Positions 33,996 through 43,063 of a DNA stretch of 64,000 nt are shown one piece after another. Positions within the stretch are counted from its first letter, which is position 1. Every line of letters begins with the position of its first letter. Source of the stretch: Myxococcales bacterium (GTDB lineage Bacteria; Myxococcota_A; Polyangia; Polyangiales; Polyangiaceae); contig JADJQX010000007.1 in assembly GCA_016712525.1 (NCBI GenBank), forward strand, positions 2,852,001 to 2,916,000. The letters are read 5' to 3'. The notes under the pieces were generated by a model, which worked only from the letters and a program-made list of their open reading frames with translations, was not told the origin of the DNA and ran no database searches. Made by a program: the position numbers and the translations under genes.

Positions 33996-35945
33996 ATGGC
34001 CCATCGCTCGTTCCGCAGCGTCCTCGGTGTGCTCCCGGTCCTCGCGCTCGCCGCCTGCGCCAGCCACGGCGACGGCGACGACCCGAGCGCCCTCGAAGCC
34101 TCCCACGCGCAGAGCCTCGCCGAGGCCACGGGCGGCACGTTCCGCGTCGAGATGTCCCGCGAGCTCGCGAACGTGCGGCACGTCGAAGGCCGCATGGCCC
34201 ACGCCGCCCTCGAGGGCGCCACGGCCCACGAGAAGGCCCTCTCGCTCTTCAAGGCGCAGCCGAAGCTCCTCGGCCTCGCGAGCCCGGCCCACGAGCTCCG
34301 CGTCGAGCGCGAAGAGGCGAGCGAGTCGGGCACCCACGTGCGCTTCCAAGAGACCGTGGCGGGCATTCCGGTGCGCGGCGCCGAGGTCACCGTGCACTTC
34401 GGGCGCGACGGCGAGCTCTTCTCGATGGACGCGCGCATCGTGCCCGGCCTCACGATCGACCCGACCCCGAAGCTCACGGCCGACGAGGCCCGCGCCCGCG
34501 CCACGAGCGAGCTCCTCGCCCGGGTGCCCGGCATCGCCTCGGGGGACGTGCGCGAGGGTGCGCAGCCCGAGCTCGTGGTGTTCGCCGAGCCCGGCCGCGA
34601 AGCCCGCCTCGCGTGGCACCACGTGGCCCGCGCGATGAGCCAAGAGACGGCCGCGGTGCTCGACGTCACGCTCGACGCGCTCACCGGCGAGGTGCTCGAG
34701 GCCTTCGACGACCTCGAGACGATCAAGGTGAAGGGCGCGGGCGTGCTCGGCGACGAGAAGGAGTTCGAGGCCACGCAGAACGGCACCACGTTCACCATGG
34801 TGGACGGCACGCGCCCCGCACAAATTCGCACGTTCACCGCGGGCACCCAGCAGACCTTGCCCGGCACCGCGGTCACCTCGCAGATGCAGAACAGCTGGGA
34901 CAACGTGCAGCGCGGCAAGGGCGCGGCGGTCGACGCCCACTTCTACGCGGCGTTCGTCTACGACTACTACAAGTCGCGCTTCGGCCGGAACGGCATCGAC
35001 GGCAACAACGCGCCGATGGTGTCGACGGTGCACTTCGGGAACGCGTACGACAACGCCTTCTGGGACGGCACCCAGATGGCCTACGGCGACGGCGGCACGG
35101 CCTTCCGCGCCCTCTCCGCGGGCATCGACGTGGTCGCCCACGAGTTCACGCACGGCGTCACCACGAGCACCTCGAAGCTCGTCTACCAGGGCCAGCCGGG
35201 CGCGCTGAACGAGGCCATCTCGGACATCCTCTCGACGTACATCGAGCACGCCTACAAACCCGACGACGCCAAGAACTGGGTCACCGGCGAGAACGTGGGC
35301 CTCGGCGGCCCGATTCGGGATCTCACGAACCCGAAGGCGAAGCGCCAGCCCTCGAACATGAAAGAGTTCGTGAACACGCAGCAGGACAACGGCGGCGTGC
35401 ACATCAACTCGGGCATCCCCAACAACGCCGCGTACCTCATGACGATGGGCGGCACGAACCCGTACTCGCAGATCAAGGTGGGCGGGAAGCTCGGCTGGGA
35501 GAAGGCCGAGAAGCTCTGGTACGAGGTCGAGACGAAGTACTTCCAGGCCCGCACCGATTTCGCCGGCGCCGCGACCATGACCGTGAACGCCGCCACCGCG
35601 CTCGGGTACACCCCGGCCGACATCGCCGTCGTGAAGTGCGCGTGGATCGCCGTCGGGGTCATGCAGGGCACGTGCGATCCCGCGGCGAGCGGGTCGCCCT
35701 CCCCCGCCCCGAGCGGCTCGTCGACCTCGCCCACGCCCTCGCCGAGCCCGTCCGGCTCCTCGAGCACCGGGACGCCCGCGCCCGGCACGCCTCAAGGGGT
35801 CGCCCCGACGCCCCGCGACGGCCTGCTCTCCTCGCGCAACGACGGCTGCAACCAGTCCGGGAGCGGCACGAAAGACGTGTCGGCCATCGTCGGCGTGGGC
35901 CTCGTGCTGGGCGCCCTCGCCCGCCGCCGCAAGACCACGCGCTGA
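33996..35945 (+). CDS. M4-family (thermolysin-like) metalloprotease with MYXO-CTERM-like tail
   Basis: 649 aa from the ATG at 33996; the longer frame upstream lacks a signal. The lipobox LALAAC ends the signal peptide. A propeptide (FTP/PepSY-type, about 45-240) precedes the M4 catalytic domain. Zinc ligands are seen in VVAHEFTHGVT (HEFTH, 382-386) and the downstream Glu in GALNEAISDIL; the later HINSGIPNNAAYL block holds the transition-state His region. A Ser/Pro-rich linker follows, then DGCNQSGSGT, a hydrophobic helix and ARRRK, which resembles the MYXO-CTERM sorting signal (Cys, helix, Arg cluster). It is a secreted or surface protease, likely for predation or nutrition. Having both a lipobox and a C-terminal sorting tail is unusual. 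Confidence 0.9.
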   Translation: MAHRSFRSVLGVLPVLALAACASHGDGDDPSALEASHAQSLAEATGGTFRVEMSRELANVRHVEGRMAHAALEGATAHEKALSLFKAQPKLLGLASPAHELRVEREEASESGTHVRFQETVAGIPVRGAEVTVHFGRDGELFSMDARIVPGLTIDPTPKLTADEARARATSELLARVPGIASGDVREGAQPELVVFAEPGREARLAWHHVARAMSQETAAVLDVTLDALTGEVLEAFDDLETIKVKGAGVLGDEKEFEATQNGTTFTMVDGTRPAQIRTFTAGTQQTLPGTAVTSQMQNSWDNVQRGKGAAVDAHFYAAFVYDYYKSRFGRNGIDGNNAPMVSTVHFGNAYDNAFWDGTQMAYGDGGTAFRALSAGIDVVAHEFTHGVTTSTSKLVYQGQPGALNEAISDILSTYIEHAYKPDDAKNWVTGENVGLGGPIRDLTNPKAKRQPSNMKEFVNTQQDNGGVHINSGIPNNAAYLMTMGGTNPYSQIKVGGKLGWEKAEKLWYEVETKYFQARTDFAGAATMTVNAATALGYTPADIAVVKCAWIAVGVMQGTCDPAASGSPSPAPSGSSTSPTPSPSPSGSSSTGTPAPGTPQGVAPTPRDGLLSSRNDGCNQSGSGTKDVSAIVGVGLVLGALARRRKTTR

Positions 35946-36018
35946 CGCGGAGGGCCCGGGGGCCACTCCCCCGCGAGGCGTACCGATCCATCGCTACGGG
36001 GAGGCATCCCTCCCCTGC

Positions 36019-36037
36019 GGGTAGGGGCAACCTACCC
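36019..36037. repeat. GGGTAGG/CCTACCC hairpin in CTACCC-rich spacer
   Basis: GGGTAGG-GGCAA-CCTACCC forms a 7-bp stem. Around it (36000-36065) several more TACCC and CTAGG words occur, giving a palindrome-rich spacer between the protease gene and the small helical protein gene. It could be a transcription end for the former; no T-tract is present. Confidence 0.35.
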
Positions 36038-36211
36038 ATCGGCTAGGTCGGTCCTACCCGCTGGCACCACCAACCTTCCGTGAGGAGCCACGGAGCTAGG
36101 GAGCCCCTAGGTAGTGTCGCCACGGTGTCGAGGCCAAGGTTCCAATCGTGGGGGAAGGTGCCCTGTACGGCGGGGTGGATGCCAGGCCCTACGGGCAGGT
36201 ATATAGAGGGA

Positions 36212-36688
36212 ATGGATCAAACGCGCGTAAACAACAGGGCTTTGAAACAGACGGTAACCAGGGCGAAGGCCAAGCTCGACGAGGTGCACGAGCTTCTCGC
36301 CGCCATGCTTCCACTCCTAACCGACGCCCAGCGCGCGACCGTGCCCCGCGTACGCGCTGACTTCCCGGATGCCGCGCGATCGCTCGCGGTCGAAAGCGCC
36401 GACCACGCCGACGTGGTCGCCGCGACCGACTACGATGCCGAAGCCGTCATTGAAGACATCGACAACGTGAAGGCGCTCGACGAGCTCGATCGCGTGGTGG
36501 GCATCATTCGACGGCGAATCGACGATGCGCGTCTCGTGTGGAGCGCTGAGGCCTACGTTCCCTCGCTCGAACTGTACGGCGTGGCAAAGGTGCGCGCGAA
36601 GAAGGACGCGAAGCTTGCGAGGGCGATAGAGCCGCTCGCAGAGGTCTTCTCAACAACACGCAAGAAGTCGAAACAAGACGGGAAGTAG
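36212..36688 (+). CDS. Small helical protein, paralog of the 838-1407 gene
   Basis: 158 aa from the ATG at 36212 (MDQTRVNNRALKQ). GAGGGA lies unusually close to it; an in-frame ATG at 36179 is the alternative. The protein is predicted all-helical, with LPLLTDAQRATVPRVRADFPDAARSLA, then LDRVVGIIRRRIDDARLVWSAEAYVPSLELYGVAKVRA and a Lys-rich tail. The same LPxLTxxxR and helix-pair arrangement occurs in the 838-1407 protein. It resembles a widely scattered family of about 150-aa proteins of unknown role that often carry SEAY and LTPEER-like motifs. No partner gene is evident. Base composition here starts to fall below that of the surrounding genes. Confidence 0.75.
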   Translation: MDQTRVNNRALKQTVTRAKAKLDEVHELLAAMLPLLTDAQRATVPRVRADFPDAARSLAVESADHADVVAATDYDAEAVIEDIDNVKALDELDRVVGIIRRRIDDARLVWSAEAYVPSLELYGVAKVRAKKDAKLARAIEPLAEVFSTTRKKSKQDGK

Positions 36689-36777
36689 TCGCCGAGTCGC
36701 GGGGCTGCCCCTTCAGACGCCGCCCCGCATCTCGCCACCAAGTCTGTGAATCAGAAACGGTCGGAAACGGGCCGGTC

Positions 36778-37059
36778 CTAGGGGAGCTTGCCCTGGCACA
36801 CGGCGATCCCCGCGTCCGACGAGCCTCCTCCGGGTGCTGGCCCGCCACCACCTGTCACCCGTTCAGCGCAGAGTCCCGAGCAGCAGTCTGACGACCGCTG
36901 GCACTGGATCCCAAGCGCGAGGCACGAGGGCGATGCATCGGCACTCGAATCCACGACCGTGCCATCGACGACGGACGCATCCGCAGGCGGAGTCGGGTCA
37001 TCTGCGCATGCTGGAAGCCCGAGGGGGAGAACGAAGGCGAGCGAGTAGAAACGTTTCAC
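36778..37059 (-). CDS. Small Cys-rich lipoprotein
   Basis: 93 aa from a GTG at 37059 with AGGAAGAGG six bases upstream. Signal peptide with lipobox LGLPAC, then an Asp/Ser/Ala-rich linker and a CQRSSDCCSGLC motif. That motif is a small disulfide-type module seen in many myxobacterial surface lipoproteins and reminiscent of knottin-like cores. Final residues are AVCQGKLP. It is the third gene of a minus-strand group with the 131-aa lipoprotein and the subtilase-like protein. Function unknown. Confidence 0.65.
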   Translation of the reverse strand: MKRFYSLAFVLPLGLPACADDPTPPADASVVDGTVVDSSADASPSCLALGIQCQRSSDCCSGLCAERVTGGGGPAPGGGSSDAGIAVCQGKLP

Positions 37060-37123
37060 GGGTTCCTCTTCCTGTGTTTGGGCCGCGAGCTGCGGCTGGT
37101 GCTCCGAGTCTCCGACCCGTGTT

Positions 37124-37519
37124 CTATCGCACACATGCCGGCACGCGAACAAGCTCGACGAACAGGCTTGGGGAACACACTTCCCGATGGCGGGGGACGG
37201 ACACCAGTTCACATCTGGTTGGGGGAGCGCACGCGAGCGCGCACTCCCGAGCTTCGCGCAGGCAGCGCTGCTGCCCGGCCGTCGCGGCCGGAAAACACTC
37301 TTGGCCGAGCGCGCAACATTCCGCAATCGTCGGCGTTCCTCCGTCCGCAGCCGCACACTCAGCGTACGACATCACCACCGAGGCATCGGCGACCGCGGCA
37401 TCCCGGGCCCCCCCGGAGCCATCGGAGAATCCACTAAGATCGTCCGTCCTCCCCCCGCAGCTAGGGAGCAGGATCGCCGCGACACCGAGAAACCTAGGCC
37501 ACCGAGATTGCCCGCTCAT
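37124..37519 (-). CDS. Cys-rich lipoprotein downstream of subtilase-like gene
   Basis: 131 aa. The ATG at 37519 overlaps the stop of the protease gene (ATGA), so translation is likely coupled. The lipobox is LLPSC, followed by a Gly/Ser/Asp linker and a domain with ten cysteines, including AECCALGQEC, QQRCLREARECALACAPPTRCEL and REVCSPS. All cysteines could pair in the envelope. It may be an inhibitor, chaperone or ligand of the protease upstream; this is inferred only from coupling. No family recognised. Confidence 0.68.
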   Translation of the reverse strand: MSGQSRWPRFLGVAAILLPSCGGRTDDLSGFSDGSGGARDAAVADASVVMSYAECAAADGGTPTIAECCALGQECFPAATAGQQRCLREARECALACAPPTRCELVSVPRHREVCSPSLFVELVRVPACVR

Positions 37520-39564
37520 GGGCGCACGAAAATGACGTCATGGGCAACCCGATCGACCTTCTTCTCGCACTTTCGCACCTCTCCCTGCCACGCAATGAAC
37601 AGCTCATAATCCCCGTCCTCGGGGACTACGACATCGAACCCCTCGTTCGTGTCATCGAGCGACTGGGAACCGTACACGTACCGACTCCGCGACTTGTCGT
37701 AGAGGTACAGATCGAAATCGTTGGCGAGGTCCGCGAGGATGCCCGTACCGTCCAGCACCTTCGTGCGTTTCGGGCACGAGTCCCAGCTAATCGTAGCGCG
37801 AACGCGAGCCCCGGCGAGCAGACTGCGGGCCGTCAGGACGTAGCCCGGCTTGCCCGTCGGCCCGTTGTGCGAGGAAGGGCTGACCTCCCCGGGAGGAACG
37901 TTCGAGTACTCGCCCGTCGGAAGCGGCTCGCTCGTAGTTTCACCGGGAATGGTGGTGCCAGTCACTCGGTCCGGGTCCGATGCCGCGCACGGTCCGAAAA
38001 CAGGAAACCCCGCTCCGTCCTTTTGGTCACCGGGGCCCAACAAACCGTACGGGGTAGGTTGAGGGGTCGAGTACTTCCAGCCGTCCGGATTGATGACATG
38101 CGCGAGATTGCGAGCTGCCGCTCGGGCAGCGAGGTGCTCGAAGTAGGGGAGGCCGCACGCCTTGGCCGCGAGCCCGAGCTGACTTGCAACACTTGGCGCG
38201 GCACCACTGGTACCGGCGAACCCTCCCCAGGATGTCGGCCCGGACAGCGTGGCCCCTTCCATGAGGTTGAAGCTAGGGACACACGAGCCCCCCTGCCCCG
38301 CGTAGGAGACCACGTCCGGCTCCTCCCGGTCCGTGGCATATCCCCCGAGCCGCGCGTTCGCGTGCGAGGACGCGCAGAACATTCGTCCCACGTCATCAAG
38401 CCCTCCCGTGCACACGCTATTTCCAGTCGTCGCGCACGCTACGTCGTTCTCACCAGTCGTTTGATTGCCTGAGGAGACTAGGAAGGTCATGTCGAAGTTG
38501 CGCGCATAGTAGTCGGTCGTATACCCGTGCGCGCCATCGTTCCCGCTCCCACCATGGCAACGAAACGTCTCGGTCACCACGTGAACATCGTTTTCCAGAA
38601 GCCAATCAAGCTGCTTGATGTAGTCTGTTAAGGAGCACGCGTCCCCGCCGTTGGCGATATAGAGCGATGCCTCCGACGCGTTCCGATTCCCTCCCGACTT
38701 TGCATGGGAGACGACACTCGCCACCGCGGTCGCGTGCGCTCCCGTACAGCGGCCGTTGCGGCAGGCGTTCTGTTGTGGCTGCACACAGTCGCTATCCGAG
38801 TCGCACGATGTCGGTGTCGTTTGGTAGTGGATGTCGGCTAGCGCAAAGGCCTCATGCTTGTCATAGATTGCTCCGGACCCGAGTCCGAGCTCGATGATAC
38901 CGAGCCGGATGCCGCTCCCAAAGTTCCCGTTTGAGTTGAACTCGATGTCATTGCGGAGGACGGTGGTCGGGTCGACGATACCAAAGGCCTCACCCGATCT
39001 GCGGGGCCGCACGTCCAACACCTGCATGGTCCCGGAGGGGGGCCGCGCGACGAGCGCTTTCCACGCGGAGCGCGAAGCTTCGAGCATCACGAACGCCGAG
39101 AACTTGCTCGCGTAGACCGAGCGAAACTCCGGGCCGGCAGCCCTCAACCATGTGGCGACGGCCCGGGACGCGGACTCGCCGTTCGGCCGCCCTCTCCCAC
39201 CGGACGCGAGTACCTCATCGGTCTCAACCACGACTGCGGCACGAATGGTCTCCCCATCGTCGGCCGCCTCAAGCTGGTCGAGGAAGGCCGGAGCGAACTG
39301 CCTCGGTGTGCCCGAGATCTTGCGTTCAAGATCCTCCAACCGCTCCCGCCGACCATCCGGGTACTCCACCGTCGACGCGATCGGTGACTTCCGGATCGTG
39401 ACGAGCTGCTGAAGCTCGGGGACCCACCTCCGCGCGACATATTCCACCGGGAGACTCGTGCGTTCGGCGAGGCTCGGGTCGGAATCCGGGAAGGTGGAAC
39501 AGCCCAGAGAGCCCGAGGCGAGGGTAGCCGCCACGAGCGGAGGGAGGATCAACGTGCGCTTCAT
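37516..39564 (-). CDS. Subtilase (S8)-like lipoprotein with altered catalytic Asp position
   Basis: 682 aa from the ATG at 39564 (ATG at 39573 also possible). The lipobox is GSLGC. The S8 fold is recognisable by GAHATAVASVVSH (His motif) and WGGFAGTSGAAPSVASQLGLA (Ser motif, GTS-x-AP). The Asp motif, normally D-[ST]-G after hydrophobics, reads LGIIELG, with Glu in place of Asp. A disulfide-rich insert (CDSDSDCVQPQQNACRNGRC) precedes the His, and a C-terminal beta domain (DFDLYLYDKSRSRYVYGSQ) resembles a P/PPC-type domain. It may be a protease with unusual geometry or an inactive binder. Base composition is clearly lower in GC than neighbours, suggesting transfer or relaxed codon selection. 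Confidence 0.75.
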   Translation of the reverse strand: MKRTLILPPLVAATLASGSLGCSTFPDSDPSLAERTSLPVEYVARRWVPELQQLVTIRKSPIASTVEYPDGRRERLEDLERKISGTPRQFAPAFLDQLEAADDGETIRAAVVVETDEVLASGGRGRPNGESASRAVATWLRAAGPEFRSVYASKFSAFVMLEASRSAWKALVARPPSGTMQVLDVRPRRSGEAFGIVDPTTVLRNDIEFNSNGNFGSGIRLGIIELGLGSGAIYDKHEAFALADIHYQTTPTSCDSDSDCVQPQQNACRNGRCTGAHATAVASVVSHAKSGGNRNASEASLYIANGGDACSLTDYIKQLDWLLENDVHVVTETFRCHGGSGNDGAHGYTTDYYARNFDMTFLVSSGNQTTGENDVACATTGNSVCTGGLDDVGRMFCASSHANARLGGYATDREEPDVVSYAGQGGSCVPSFNLMEGATLSGPTSWGGFAGTSGAAPSVASQLGLAAKACGLPYFEHLAARAAARNLAHVINPDGWKYSTPQPTPYGLLGPGDQKDGAGFPVFGPCAASDPDRVTGTTIPGETTSEPLPTGEYSNVPPGEVSPSSHNGPTGKPGYVLTARSLLAGARVRATISWDSCPKRTKVLDGTGILADLANDFDLYLYDKSRSRYVYGSQSLDDTNEGFDVVVPEDGDYELFIAWQGEVRKCEKKVDRVAHDVIFVRP

Positions 39565-39742
39565 GGCAGGCATCCGACCACATAGATTGAACGAGGTCAA
39601 GCCAAAGACCGACAAGTGGATTGAAGAGGCTGTCGCTGTCTCTGTTTGCTGTGCGTGTGACTTATCGAGGTGCGGCGCCGAGCGCTGTCGAATGGTAGGG
39701 GGCCTCGCTTGGGCCGCCTAGCTCCGCGCGGGCCCCTACGGG

Positions 39743-41110
<1,368 letters not shown>

Positions 41111-41296
41111 CGCGCGTCAGCTTCCTTTACGCACCGGGAGGGTTGGTGAAGGATTCCAGAAGCAGAAGGCGAGCACGAAACGGACGTCCCTGCACGGACG
41201 ATCGCCCAGGTCCCCCTCGAGCGCTCCCCCCGGACGAGCCACGATCGACACGACGCCCCCTCTCTGCCTCACCCCGCCCCTCGAGACCGTTCCCCG

Positions 41297-41342
41297 GGGA
41301 CGATGCCCTCAGGGAACGATGCCCTCAGGGACGATGCCCTCA
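41297..41342. repeat. 15-16 bp tandem repeat, three copies, at the OPX stop codon
   Basis: Units GGGACGATGCCCTCA (41297-41311), GGGAACGATGCCCTCA (41312-41327) and GGGACGATGCCCTCA (41328-41342) are head to tail. A fourth, degenerate copy begins at 41343 inside the last codons of the OPX gene. The OPX stop (TCA on this strand) is the end of the third copy. Each junction contains CCCTCAGGG, a small palindrome. The array probably arose by duplication of the gene's 3' end. Confidence 0.85.
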
Positions 41343-41927
41343 GGGGACGATAACGGTGTCGCCGGTCTGGAGGAGCAGGTTCTGCTGCAGGTCTCCCGTC
41401 TTTACGACGGCGCTGTAGCTGAACGGGATGCGGCGCTCGCCCCGCGCGTCTTTGCGGACGATGACGATCTCGTCCTCGGACGCGAGGCGCGTGAAGCCGC
41501 CCGCGAGCGCGAGCCCCTGGACGACGGTGACCTGGTGGTTCGGCGTGAACTCCCCGCCGCGCTGCACCTCGCCGACGACGTAGATTTTGTACGAGCGCAC
41601 CTCGGTCACCTGCACGGTGATCGGGGGCTGGTCGGCGAAGTACTTGGTGACCCGCTTGGCGATGTCGGCCGCGACCTCGTCGACGTTCTTGCCCTCGGCC
41701 ATCAAGTCGCCGAAGAGGGGCATCGACACGGCGCCGTCCGGGCGGACGGTGACGGTCTGGCTCACCTCGTCGTGCTTCCACACCGAGATGCGGATCACGT
41801 CCCCCGGGCCGATTTTGTAGCCCGCCGCGCGCTCGGCTGCCCAGTTGTAGGTTCGAACGCCCGTGCAGCCGCCCAGCGCGGGGGCCATGCACGCGAGCAT
41901 GAGAACGGCGAGTGAGACGAAACGCAT
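41340..41927 (-). CDS. Short OPX-family polysaccharide export protein (Wza/EpsY-like)
   Basis: 195 aa, about half of E. coli Wza. Signal peptide with lipobox ALGGC (Cys21). It contains the polysaccharide export domain YKIGPGDVIRISVWKHDEVSQTVTVRPDGAVSMPLFGDLMAEG (about 37-78). One SLBB-type domain follows (YKIYVVGEVQRGGEFTPNHQVTVVQGLALAGGFT, about 113-146), then the closing GDTVIVP. The C-terminal amphipathic helix that makes the outer-membrane pore of Wza is missing. Such short OPX proteins need a separate OM porin; the barrel at 31964 is a candidate. It is divergent from the GT2 gene at 41996 with an AT-rich 68-bp control region. Confidence 0.92.
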   Translation of the reverse strand: MRFVSLAVLMLACMAPALGGCTGVRTYNWAAERAAGYKIGPGDVIRISVWKHDEVSQTVTVRPDGAVSMPLFGDLMAEGKNVDEVAADIAKRVTKYFADQPPITVQVTEVRSYKIYVVGEVQRGGEFTPNHQVTVVQGLALAGGFTRLASEDEIVIVRKDARGERRIPFSYSAVVKTGDLQQNLLLQTGDTVIVP

Positions 41928-41995
41928 CGTTTGCTCGTATCATACTTCGGGCCGCGCTCGGGAAGCGCCAAAGTTCACACGAGGAAGGAAAAGGC

Positions 41996-43048
41996 ATGAA
42001 GGAGCCGTTCGTCACCATCGCCATGCCCTGCCTCGACGAAGAGGCGTACATCGAGGCGTGCGTCCGCACGGTCCTCGCCCAAGACTACCCGAAGGACCGC
42101 TTCGAGCTGCTCGTGGCCGACGGCATGAGCATGGACAAGACTCGGGAAATCTTGGCGCGCCTCGCCGCCGAGGACCCGCGCATCCGCGTCATCGACAACC
42201 CCGCCCGCATCCAATCGGCCGGGATCAACGCGATCCTGGCCGAGGCCAAAGGTGAAATCTTGGTCAGGATGGACGTGCACTGCGAGTACGCGCCCGACTA
42301 CGTCTCCCAGTGCGTGAAGGCCCTCGAGCGCACCGGCGCGGACAACGTCGGTGGGGCCCAGCGCGCCCGCGCGAAGACCTTGTTCCAGCGCGCCTTGTGC
42401 GCCGCGCTCGACAGCCCCCTCGGCGTCGGCGGCGCCAAATACCGCTCGGCCGAGAGCGAGGGCTTCGTCGACACCGTGTTCCTCGGCGCGTTCCGGAGGC
42501 GCGTCTTCGAGACGGCCGGCATGTACGATCCGAAGGCCATCACCAACGAGGACGCCGAGCTCAATCAGCGCATCATCGAGGGCGGCGGCAAGGTGTTCTT
42601 GTCGAAGGACATCGTCGTCCACTACTTCCCACGTGGGAGCTTCCAGGCCCTCGCGAAGCAGTACTTCAAGTACGGCCAGGGGCGCGCGCGCACGCTCTTG
42701 AAGCGCGGAAAATTCCTCTCGCTAAGGCCCGCGATTCCGTTTCTCATGACGGTCTCGGGCGCCGCTTTGCTCCTCACCTCCCCCTTCCAGCCGTTCACCC
42801 CGCTCGCGTTCGCCGCCTATGCGCTCGGCACGGGCGCCGAGGCCGTGCGCGTGGGACGGGAGCTCGGCCCCCTCGGCGTGCCGCTCGTGTGGGCCATGTT
42901 CCCCGTCGTGCACGTGTCGCACGGCATCGGCTTCGGCGTGGGCCTCGTCAAGTACACGCTCGCGCGCGACTGGGCCCCCGAGCCCGAGCGCCTCTCCCCT
43001 CGCGACACCGACGGCAGCGCGCTCACCCCCGAGCCGCAGGCCACCTGA
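41996..43048 (+). CDS. Glycosyltransferase family 2 (ExoA-like)
   Basis: 350 aa from the ATG at 41996, preceded by GAGGAAGGAAAAGG. GT-A fold: VTIAMPCLDEEAYIEACVRTVLAQDYP, then LLVADGMSMDKTREIL, ILVRMDVHCEYAPDYV (the DxD-like D-V-H-C region) and AITNEDAELNQRIIEGGGKV (the ED acidic motif and Arg region). Two or three C-terminal hydrophobic helices (about 245-325) anchor it to the inner membrane, as in succinoglycan ExoA-type enzymes. It likely adds a sugar to the lipid-linked repeat unit started by the phosphoglycosyltransferase at 39743. Followed 15 bases later by the Wzy-like gene, probably as an operon. Confidence 0.9.
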   Translation: MKEPFVTIAMPCLDEEAYIEACVRTVLAQDYPKDRFELLVADGMSMDKTREILARLAAEDPRIRVIDNPARIQSAGINAILAEAKGEILVRMDVHCEYAPDYVSQCVKALERTGADNVGGAQRARAKTLFQRALCAALDSPLGVGGAKYRSAESEGFVDTVFLGAFRRRVFETAGMYDPKAITNEDAELNQRIIEGGGKVFLSKDIVVHYFPRGSFQALAKQYFKYGQGRARTLLKRGKFLSLRPAIPFLMTVSGAALLLTSPFQPFTPLAFAAYALGTGAEAVRVGRELGPLGVPLVWAMFPVVHVSHGIGFGVGLVKYTLARDWAPEPERLSPRDTDGSALTPEPQAT

Positions 43049-43063
43049 GACCGGAGAAGGACC

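Noticed and set aside
41297..41342. Possible CRISPR array or attachment site
   Set aside because: Units are contiguous with no spacers, and no integrase or phage gene is near.
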